Positions 50,821-56,855 of a stretch of 60,708 nucleotides of DNA are shown here, in pieces. The stretch lies in assembly GCA_046727175.1 (NCBI GenBank), contig JBKPCD010000034.1, positions 1 through 60,708 of the forward strand. The letters are read 5' to 3'. Each line of letters begins with the position of its first letter. Position 1 is the stretch's first letter. The DNA comes from JBKPCD01 sp046727175. Lineage in GTDB: Bacteria > Acidobacteriota > Vicinamibacteria > Vicinamibacterales > 2-12-FULL-66-21. The notes beneath the pieces were generated by a model, which had not been told where the DNA came from, ran no database searches, and saw only the letters and a program-made list of their open reading frames with translations. A program made the translations under genes and the position numbers.

Positions 50821-51800
50821 CTAGCGGCGGTGTGCGGAGGCGCCGGCCGACTCCAGTCGGTGTGCGGGGCCCGATTCTCCACGAGCCAGGCGTAAACGAG
50901 CTTGCTGTACGTCTGCCATCGCATTCGCTTCCCCTCGTAAAAGGGGACGAGCGCGCGCTGGAGCGCCGGCAGCCGGTAGAAAGGCACGCCCGGAAAGTAG
51001 TGGTGCTCCAGGTGGTAGTTGGAGTTCAGGAACGCGAAGTCCCAGAACCAGTGACCCTTCATCAACGTGCCCCACTTCGCCGGATCCTCCGGATCGATGT
51101 CGTAGTGCTGCCCGAGACGGTTCAGCGTGAACGCGATCGGGAAGACGAAGAAGACCGGGATGATGCTCGTCCGCAGCGCTGCGTAAAATCCGAAGAAATA
51201 CCAGAGCACCGCCACCACGCCGACGTGAAACGCGATGCAGGCCTTCCGCTCGATGCGGATGGTGCGCTGGAGATCCCCCGGATACGTCGCCGCCTCGCGA
51301 CGCGCCGCGCGAAAGTAAATCGGAAAGAGCGCGGGTGTGCAGTAGAGCAGCTTGAACCATCGCGCGTTGATCTTCGGCGACAAGTGATGTCGCTTGGGAT
51401 CGTCTTCGTCCGACCCGAGCTCGGCGTGATGATCGAGATGCCAGCGCGTGAACTGGCTGGCCGAGATACCACAGGGGATCGCGTACAGCAGACCGAGCAC
51501 ACGCTCGAGCGACGCACGGCGGCGCTCGAAGATCGTGTGATGCACCACCTCGTGGAGCAGGATCGTGAAGTTGAAGACCGTCAGGCCCTGGAGGAACGCG
51601 AGCGGAATCCAGATCAGCGGATTCGAAAAACGGATGAGGCCCACCGTCGCGAGCACCAGAATCGCAAATTGCCGGATTGAGACGACGAAGTGGCGCGCCG
51701 GAGACTTCCTGTGGAACTCGCGCATCTGATCGCGCGGGATCGCCGCACCCAGCTCGGCCCGTAAAGCGACCGCATGCTGCGAGTAATAGTGGGATTTCAC
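50796..51800 (-). CDS. Membrane fatty acid desaturase
   Basis: 334 aa from GTG 51800; the frame is open to 52082, but that part is octamer repeat (A-T-E-L-P-S-Y-R). Three histidine boxes: H83-E-V-V-H-H, H121-L-D-H-H, and N-Y-H-L-E-H-H, the di-iron site of acyl-lipid desaturases, with four hydrophobic segments. It introduces a double bond into membrane lipid acyl chains. The C-terminal seven residues and stop lie in a family A repeat. Confidence 0.9.
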   Translation of the reverse strand: MKSHYYSQHAVALRAELGAAIPRDQMREFHRKSPARHFVVSIRQFAILVLATVGLIRFSNPLIWIPLAFLQGLTVFNFTILLHEVVHHTIFERRRASLERVLGLLYAIPCGISASQFTRWHLDHHAELGSDEDDPKRHHLSPKINARWFKLLYCTPALFPIYFRAARREAATYPGDLQRTIRIERKACIAFHVGVVAVLWYFFGFYAALRTSIIPVFFVFPIAFTLNRLGQHYDIDPEDPAKWGTLMKGHWFWDFAFLNSNYHLEHHYFPGVPFYRLPALQRALVPFYEGKRMRWQTYSKLVYAWLVENRAPHTDWSRPAPPHTAASQKLESRI

Positions 51801-51833
51801 CGTTTGATGATTGTAGCAGTCCCCACTCACAGC

Positions 51834-52106
51834 CGGTAGCTCGGTAGCTCGGTAGCTCGGTAGTTCGGTAGCTCGGTAGTTCGGTAGCTCGGTAGTTCGG
51901 TGGCTCGGTAGCTCGGTAGTTCGGTGGCTCGGTAGTTCAGTGGCTCCGTAGCTCGCGGCGGGCAACGTCGGCGATTGGGCTCTCACCTCACGCCGCTGCG
52001 CTCTGGGCCAATGTTGACGTTCTTGGCTGCCAAAGCCGAGAGCCATGAGCCCAAAGCTTGGGTTGAACGAGCAACCGACCACCGAACTACCGAGCTACCG
52101 GCCGGC
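51834..52106. repeat. Composite element: octamer array (CGGTAGCT)x15 with nested family B arms
   Basis: 51834-51953 is fifteen tandem octamers CGGTAGCT/CGGTAGTT/CGGTGGCT. The closing arm at 52085-52100 is AACTACCG-AGCTACCG, the complement. Inside, a family B pair (GGGCTCTCACC... near 51977 and GCCAAAGCCGAGAGCCATGAGCCCAAAGC at 52029-52057) forms a nested inverted repeat. The closing arm provides the TAG stop of the transporter gene. Confidence 0.9.
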
Positions 52107-53115
52107 TCGGTTCCACCACCCTCGTCAGCGCGACGCCAGTCAGCACCGCGGCAGCGCCGATAATCTTGCGCAGCCCGAGCGGCTCACCAACGAAGATGAC
52201 CGCAGTCGCCATCGCGACGAGTGGAATGACGTTCGAGTAGACGGACGTTCGCGCGCTGCCGATCTGACGGACCGCGGCGTACCAGATGGTGTACGCCACG
52301 CACAACGCAAACAATCCCGAATAGCCCATCGACGCCCAGGCGCCCGGGCTGAGGCTCGTCCAGGAAACGGCGCGAACGTGTGGCCACACCGCGGGCACGT
52401 ACAGCAACGTCCCGATCGACATCGACAACCCGGTGATCGCTACCGGGGAATGGCGCGCCATCAGCTGCTGCGATCCGAGCGTGTAGGCCGCCCAGCAGCA
52501 GACCGCGACGAGCATCAGCAGATCGCCGACGATGCTGTGCGACGCGGTGCTGAATCCCTGTCCGACGACGAGATAGATTCCCGCCAGCGAGAGCGCTGCG
52601 CCCGCCCAGTGCCACCGACTGACCGGCTCGTGGCCGAGCACCGCGGAACTTATCGCGATGAGGACGGGCGTCACCGCGAGCATCAGGGAACTGTTCGCCA
52701 CGCTCGTGCGCGCAAGCCCCCCGATGAAGCAGTACTGGTACACGCCGTGGCCGATGACGCCGAGCGCGACGACGCCGAGCCACTCGCGACGGAACATCGT
52801 CGCCGGCGTGTAGAAGATGCTGGTGGATTCGAGGTTGGCTCCGTTCCGTTTCACGCGCGTGCGGACGCCGGCCAGAATCGCGAGGAACACGGTCGACGCG
52901 ATGACCATTCGCACGGCGTTGAATGCCTGCGGATCGATCTGGCGAAGCGCGGTCTTGATGACGGAGTAGTTCGTGCCCCAGATGAGGGCCATCAGGAGCA
53001 GGAGCGCATCGATTCCGGAGACGTGGAACCGTCCGGAGCCGGGGTCCCCGCCGCGCGTATTGTGCGCGGTGGGGTGGAACGCGGGTGGGTCGGAAGTCAC
53101 CGCAACGGACGTCAC
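52087..53115 (-). CDS. DMT-superfamily (EamA) transporter
   Basis: 342 aa, ten membrane helices in two EamA halves (A-L-I-W-G-T-N-Y-S-V-I-K-T-A, L-A-G-I-Y-L-V-V-G-Q-G, Y-S-G-L-F-A-L-C-V-A-Y-T-I-W-Y). Probably exports a metabolite. The GTG at 53115 lies in a strong hairpin; GTG 53100 is another option. The N-terminal F-H-P-T-A-H-N-T-R-G-G-D is a K-family repeat and the C-terminal E-P-S-R-P-V-A-R with the stop is a C-family repeat, so both ends look repeat-grown. Confidence 0.85.
   Translation of the reverse strand: MTSVAVTSDPPAFHPTAHNTRGGDPGSGRFHVSGIDALLLLMALIWGTNYSVIKTALRQIDPQAFNAVRMVIASTVFLAILAGVRTRVKRNGANLESTSIFYTPATMFRREWLGVVALGVIGHGVYQYCFIGGLARTSVANSSLMLAVTPVLIAISSAVLGHEPVSRWHWAGAALSLAGIYLVVGQGFSTASHSIVGDLLMLVAVCCWAAYTLGSQQLMARHSPVAITGLSMSIGTLLYVPAVWPHVRAVSWTSLSPGAWASMGYSGLFALCVAYTIWYAAVRQIGSARTSVYSNVIPLVAMATAVIFVGEPLGLRKIIGAAAVLTGVALTRVVEPSRPVAR
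53052..53077. repeat. Family K repeat, copy 1 (CGCGCGTATTGTGCGCGGTGG)
   Basis: 26 bases, matching 55229-55254 at 25 of 26 positions and 56718-56743 closely. Here it encodes H-P-T-A-H-N-T-R in the transporter N-terminus. Confidence 0.75.
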
Positions 53116-53144
53116 GGAGGTCCGGGAACGACCCGGCCTCCGTG
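53113..53144. promoter_or_regulatory. Strong hairpin over the transporter start codon
   Basis: CACGGAGG-TCCGGG and CCCGG-CCTCCGTG are complementary (13 pairs with one bulged base) around AACGA. The GTG at 53115-53113 is the end of one arm, so the structure would hide that start. No T-tract on either strand. Confidence 0.55.
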
Positions 53145-53170
53145 CCGAACTCGACAGCTGAGCGCTGCGG

Positions 53171-53512
53171 CTATTTGAACGGATTGAAGAAGAACAGCAG
53201 CAGCGAGATCAAGAGGACGTAGATGACGAGCGATTCGATCAGCACGAGACCGAGAAGCAGCGCGCCGCGAATGTCACCAGTCGCGCCGGGGTTGCGCGCA
53301 ATGGCCTCTGCTGCCGAAGCCACCGCGCGGCCCTGCCCGAGCGCGCCGAGGCCAGCCGCGAACGCGAGCGCGAACCCCGCCGTAACGATCGACCAGCGGA
53401 CCACCTCGCCGCTCGCGGACGCCGCCGCGGGTTCCTGCGCGTAGAGCACATCGGGGACGAACGCACACGCCGCGAGGGCCAGTGCGAATGTGAACACGGA
53501 ACGTTTACTCAC
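53171..53512 (-). CDS. atpE: F0F1 ATP synthase subunit c
   Basis: 113 aa from GTG 53512, preceded by GAGGAGG at 53527-53521. The N-terminal ~28 residues are a hydrophobic leader (F-T-F-A-L-A-L-A-A-C-A-F) not present in short c subunits. The hairpin follows: G-L-G-A-L-G-Q-G-R-A with A-R-N-P-G-A, and helix 2 L-I-E-S-L-V-I-Y. The carboxylate E, the next S, Y at +5 and the Q in helix 1 match the Na+-binding ligands of Ilyobacter-type c rings. It forms the rotor ring. Confidence 0.93.
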   Translation of the reverse strand: MSKRSVFTFALALAACAFVPDVLYAQEPAAASASGEVVRWSIVTAGFALAFAAGLGALGQGRAVASAAEAIARNPGATGDIRGALLLGLVLIESLVIYVLLISLLLFFFNPFK

Positions 53513-53565
53513 GATCCAAGCCTCCTCAATTGACCGGGGGACTTCGTCCCGCCGGACACCCAATC

Positions 53566-53591
53566 CCACCCCACCGCACAAACAACGTGCG
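53566..53591. repeat. Family K repeat, degenerate inverse copy
   Basis: CCACCCCACCGCACAAACAACGTGCG, the reverse orientation of the other K copies. It lies in the atpB-atpE gap. Confidence 0.5.
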
Positions 53592-53625
53592 TTTTTCAGC
53601 ATCCTGCTAGAAATGATAGTCCAGC

Positions 53626-54429
53626 TCACGCGGCCGCCGGCGCTTCGTGCCCGTGCGGTGCATCATGCCCATGCTCATCGTCGTGATGCTCGATTGCGAC
53701 CGCGCCCTGCAGATAAATGATCGAGAGCAGCGCAAAGATGAATGCCTGCAGCCCGCCCGTTATCAGTCCGAGCAGCATCATAGGAAGCGGAATCAGGAAC
53801 GGGACGAGACCGAACAGGATGGCAATGACGAGTTCCTCGCCAAAGATGTTCCCGAACAACCGCAGCGTGAGCGACATCACCCGCGACAGGTGACTGATAA
53901 TCTCGATGATGAACATCAGCGGCGCCATCAGGACCGGCGCGCCGGGTGGCAGCGCGAAGTGCTTGATGTAATTGACGACGCCCTGCTCCTTGAAGCCCTG
54001 GAAGTGGTAATAGAACCAGATCGTCAACGCGCAGCCGAGCGTGACGTTGATGTTGCTCGTGGGCGCCTTGAAGCCGGGCACCAGGCCGAGATAATTACTC
54101 GTCAGGATGAACACGAACAGCGTGCCGACGAGCGGAAGAAAGCGCGGACCCTTGGGTCCTATCCACTGCTCCATCATGCCCACGAGCGCGCGGATGCCGT
54201 CCTCCATCAGGATCTGGAGCTTGCCCGGTGTCTCGACACTCAGGCGCGACCGGACGGCAAAACAGAGCGCCGTCAGCCCGAGCACGACGATCAGCACCAT
54301 CACGAGATGTTCGGGGATGACGGGGTGATTCGGATCGAAATGCACGCCCAACGGCTCGAACACGGCCTTGACGACTGGCCCGAGCACGGCATTCACGATT
54401 TGCGCGATCAGCGTTGGCTCTTCGTGCAT
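53626..54429 (-). CDS. atpB: F0F1 ATP synthase subunit a
   Basis: 267 aa. The essential arginine lies in S-L-T-L-R-L-F-G-N-I, with Y-L-G-L-V-P-G-F and a Q-A-F-I-F-A-L-L final helix. It forms the ion half-channels facing the c ring. The C-terminal tail is His/Asp-rich (E-H-H-D-D-E-H-G-H-D-A-P-H-G-H), a metal- or proton-binding look rare in this subunit. In the run atpZ-atpI-atpB-atpE; no b, delta or F1 subunit genes are seen in the window. Confidence 0.95.
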   Translation of the reverse strand: MHEEPTLIAQIVNAVLGPVVKAVFEPLGVHFDPNHPVIPEHLVMVLIVVLGLTALCFAVRSRLSVETPGKLQILMEDGIRALVGMMEQWIGPKGPRFLPLVGTLFVFILTSNYLGLVPGFKAPTSNINVTLGCALTIWFYYHFQGFKEQGVVNYIKHFALPPGAPVLMAPLMFIIEIISHLSRVMSLTLRLFGNIFGEELVIAILFGLVPFLIPLPMMLLGLITGGLQAFIFALLSIIYLQGAVAIEHHDDEHGHDAPHGHEAPAAA

Positions 54430-54466
54430 CCAAGATTCCCGGCCGATTCAGCGGCGGAGCGGTGCT

Positions 54467-54544
54467 CACGGACAAGGCGGTCACCACGGAGCCGCGAAGA
54501 ACAATTCGTGTGCTTCGTGCCTCCGTGGGAATGATTTGTCCGTG
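54467..54544. repeat. Inverted word repeat, family E type (CACGGACAA)
   Basis: CACGGACAA (54467-54475) pairs with TTGTCCGTG (54536-54544). Nested inside, CCACGGAG (54484-54491) pairs with CTCCGTGG (54521-54528), with CGAAGAAC...TTCG at the centre. Fills the atpI-atpB gap. Confidence 0.82.
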
Positions 54545-54568
54545 ATCTCCGTCTCCTCCGGGAACGAT

Positions 54569-54967
54569 TCAGGGTTTCTTAAGGAGGATGCGGCCGGCTT
54601 CGATCGAGGCCGCGACCACAACCGAGGATGCGCCCGCCAGCAGCCCAATCGGGTGCAGGCGCAAACGCGCAATCATAACGTACGCGAAAAGAGCGAGTAA
54701 AGCGTACCGCCCGCTTATCTTCGCCACGGTGAGCGCCAGCGACGGACGCCGCGGAGCGCGCTCTTCGCCGGAATCGCGCACGCGCGTCAGTGCGTTCACA
54801 CCGGATCCAATCGTCCAGTAACTCACGCCGATCAAGGCACCGCCTGCCAGCACGGCAAGCGAGGCGACCAGTCCATCACGCGCGATACCGAATGCGACAA
54901 CCGCCATCGCCGCGCAGGCAAGAAGGGCTGTCCGTTCCAAGCGCCGCAGGAAAGTATCAGCCTGCAC
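54569..54967 (-). CDS. atpI: AtpI-like small membrane protein (ATP synthase I)
   Basis: 132 aa with four hydrophobic segments (L-L-A-C-A-A-M-A-V-V-A-F, L-A-V-L-A-G-G-A-L-I-G, Y-A-L-L-A-L-F-A-Y-V-M, L-L-A-G-A-S-S-V-V). This matches the loosely conserved AtpI family that helps c-ring assembly or Mg transport. GTG start follows the upstream stop directly. Assignment depends on operon position. Confidence 0.75.
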   Translation of the reverse strand: MQADTFLRRLERTALLACAAMAVVAFGIARDGLVASLAVLAGGALIGVSYWTIGSGVNALTRVRDSGEERAPRRPSLALTVAKISGRYALLALFAYVMIARLRLHPIGLLAGASSVVVAASIEAGRILLKKP

Positions 54968-55201
54968 CTATTTGATGAACTTGTTGGCGGTCCGGTAGAC
55001 GTTGACCACGCCGGCGATGATGCCAAGGACGAAGAAGATCAGAAAGAACAGTGGGCCCGTTCCGAACCATTTGTCGAGCAGGTAGCCGAACCAGGCGCCG
55101 AGGATCGTCGCGAGCACGAAGGATATGCCGACGGTACTCAGCGCTCCGATCGATTGAAAGGTCTCGCGAGTGGACGATCGTGGTTTCCGCTCGGGCTCCA
55201 T
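54968..55201 (-). CDS. atpZ: AtpZ-like ATP synthase assembly protein
   Basis: 77 aa, two helices: S-V-G/T-V-G-I-S-F-V-L-A-T-I-L-G-A-W-F-G-Y-L-L-D and G-P-L-F-F-L-I-F-F-V-L-G-I-I-A-G. The A-W-F-G-Y-L-L-D-K-W-F-G-T and G-I-x-A-G-x-x-N-V-Y-R pattern is that of the AtpZ/AtpI (DUF) family encoded next to F0 genes. It starts the F0 group after the nuo genes. A TAAACT hexamer six bases upstream of the ATG might be a -10. Confidence 0.82.
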   Translation of the reverse strand: MEPERKPRSSTRETFQSIGALSTVGISFVLATILGAWFGYLLDKWFGTGPLFFLIFFVLGIIAGVVNVYRTANKFIK

Positions 55202-55228
55202 GAGGTCAGTTTAGCAGTCCGGTCCCTG

Positions 55229-55254
55229 CGCGCGTAGTGTGCGCGGTGGGGTGG
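55229..55254. repeat. Family K repeat, copy 2
   Basis: CGCGCGTAGTGTGCGCGG then TGGGGTGG, in the nuoN-atpZ gap, two bases from the nuoN stop. Only one base differs from copy 1. Confidence 0.75.
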
Positions 55255-55256
55255 AG

Positions 55257-56855
55257 TTACCTGTTGCCCGTCAGCGGCTCGGCACCGAGCGACGCAGCCG
55301 AGGTGCTGGCGACATCGAACAACACCTGAGGATAGATGCCCAGCAGAATCGTTCCCGCGACAGCGATGATGAGTACTGCCGCGACGCCTGGTGATGGACG
55401 AACGGCATCGGGAACAGTGCTCCCTTCCCTGATCCACATGAACACGACAATACGCACGTAGTAGTACAGCGAAACGGCGCTATTGATCACGCCGATGATC
55501 GCGAGCCACACGTACCCGGCATCAATCGCCGCGCCAAAGAGCCAGAGCTTGCCCATGAAACCTGCCGTCGGCGGGATTCCACCGAGCGAGAGCATGAAAA
55601 CCAGCATCGCGGCGGCCGTCGCGGGATGCGTGCGCGACAGTCCCGTGAGATCCTTCAGCTCGTCGCCGATGACGTGACGCCGGCGCAGCGTGACGACGAC
55701 CGCGAATGCGCCGAGCTGCATGAACGAATAAACCATCAGATACACGAGCGCTGCCGTGATGCCGCGTGGAGGTCCCGCCACGATGCCGATCAGGACGTAC
55801 CCGGCATGCGCGATCGACGAGTACGCGAGCAGGCGCTTGGTGTTGGTTTGCGTCAGCGCCGCGATGTTGCCGACCGTCATCGACGCAATCGACAGGAAAT
55901 AGAACAAGACGCGCCACCCGAACGGCTGGCCGAACGCCACGCCCAGATTGTCGATGCGAAACGCCGGCAGGCCTTCGATGAAGATCCGCATCAGCATGGC
56001 GAACGACGCTGCCTTCGATCCGACGGAGAGGAGCGCCGTGATGGGCGTCGGCGCGCCTTCGTACACGTCCGGCGCCCACATGTGAAAGGGGACGGCGGCA
56101 ATCTTGAACCCGATGCCTGCGACGAGCAGCAGCACCGCCAGCGGCAGCATGGCGCCAGGCTCGACGCCCGCCAGTCCGATGGCAATCGCACGCAGCTCGG
56201 TGCTCCCCGTCAACCCATACAGCAGCGACATGCCGTACAGGAGGATCCCGAGCGAGAACGCACCCAGGATGAAGTACTTCACGGCCGCCTCGTTCGAGCG
56301 GCGACTCGGACGGATGAAGCCCGCCAGCACGTAGAAGGACACGGCCATGGTCTCGAGGCCAATGAAAATCGTGATCAGATCGATTGCGCTCGCGATGATC
56401 ATCATGCCGAGCGTGGCACAGAGGACGAGAAAGTAGTACTCGCCCGCGTGGGCGAACTCGATCGTGAGATACCTGGAGGACATCAGGACGGTGAGTGCCG
56501 CGGACAGGAGGAACAGCGTCTTGAAGAAGAAGGCAAAACTGTCGATGGCAAGCAGCCCGCCAAGGATCGTCGTGTGCTGGCCCACCGACGGCAGAACTGC
56601 AACGGCCGCCCCGGCGATCGTCGCAACCGTGACGCCCGCCAGCACCTTCTCGCGTGTCGGCAGCCCGTCGCGATCGACCGTGCTCGCAGCACCGCTCGGG
56701 GCAGGCGGGTCGCCCGGCGCGCGTGTTGTGCGCGCTGGGGTGCGAGGCTCTGGACCGAGCAGCAGATCGATCGCGAGCACGACGATCGACCCGGCCGTGA
56801 CTACGAGCTCCGGTAAGAGCGCAAGAAAATCCGCCGCTGAAAAGCCCGCGGGCAT
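55257..56855 (-). CDS. nuoN: NADH-quinone oxidoreductase subunit N
   Basis: 532 aa, 14 helices of the antiporter-like family. G-L-E-T-M-A-V-S-F-Y with the key Glu, A-A-V-K-Y-F-I-L-G-A-F-S with the channel Lys, and P-F-H-M-W-A-P-D-V-Y-E-G-A-P-T-P are NuoN hallmarks. It pumps protons in complex I. Between helices 1 and 2 is an extra loop (R-T-P-A-R-T-T-R-A-P-G-D-P-P-A-P) encoded by a family K repeat. ATG directly follows the nuoM stop. Confidence 0.96.
   Translation of the reverse strand: MPAGFSAADFLALLPELVVTAGSIVVLAIDLLLGPEPRTPARTTRAPGDPPAPSGAASTVDRDGLPTREKVLAGVTVATIAGAAVAVLPSVGQHTTILGGLLAIDSFAFFFKTLFLLSAALTVLMSSRYLTIEFAHAGEYYFLVLCATLGMMIIASAIDLITIFIGLETMAVSFYVLAGFIRPSRRSNEAAVKYFILGAFSLGILLYGMSLLYGLTGSTELRAIAIGLAGVEPGAMLPLAVLLLVAGIGFKIAAVPFHMWAPDVYEGAPTPITALLSVGSKAASFAMLMRIFIEGLPAFRIDNLGVAFGQPFGWRVLFYFLSIASMTVGNIAALTQTNTKRLLAYSSIAHAGYVLIGIVAGPPRGITAALVYLMVYSFMQLGAFAVVVTLRRRHVIGDELKDLTGLSRTHPATAAAMLVFMLSLGGIPPTAGFMGKLWLFGAAIDAGYVWLAIIGVINSAVSLYYYVRIVVFMWIREGSTVPDAVRPSPGVAAVLIIAVAGTILLGIYPQVLFDVASTSAASLGAEPLTGNR
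56718..56743. repeat. Family K repeat, copy 3, inside nuoN
   Basis: CGCGCGTGTTGTGCGCGC then TGGGGTGC. It is in frame in the first loop of NuoN and encodes T-P-A-R-T-T-R-A. Confidence 0.7.

Noticed and set aside
51834..51953. CRISPR array or VNTR-type coding repeat
   Set aside because: Units are eight bases with no spacers and no cas genes; the reading A-T-E-L-P-S-Y-R belongs to an upstream extension of the desaturase frame that lacks family similarity.
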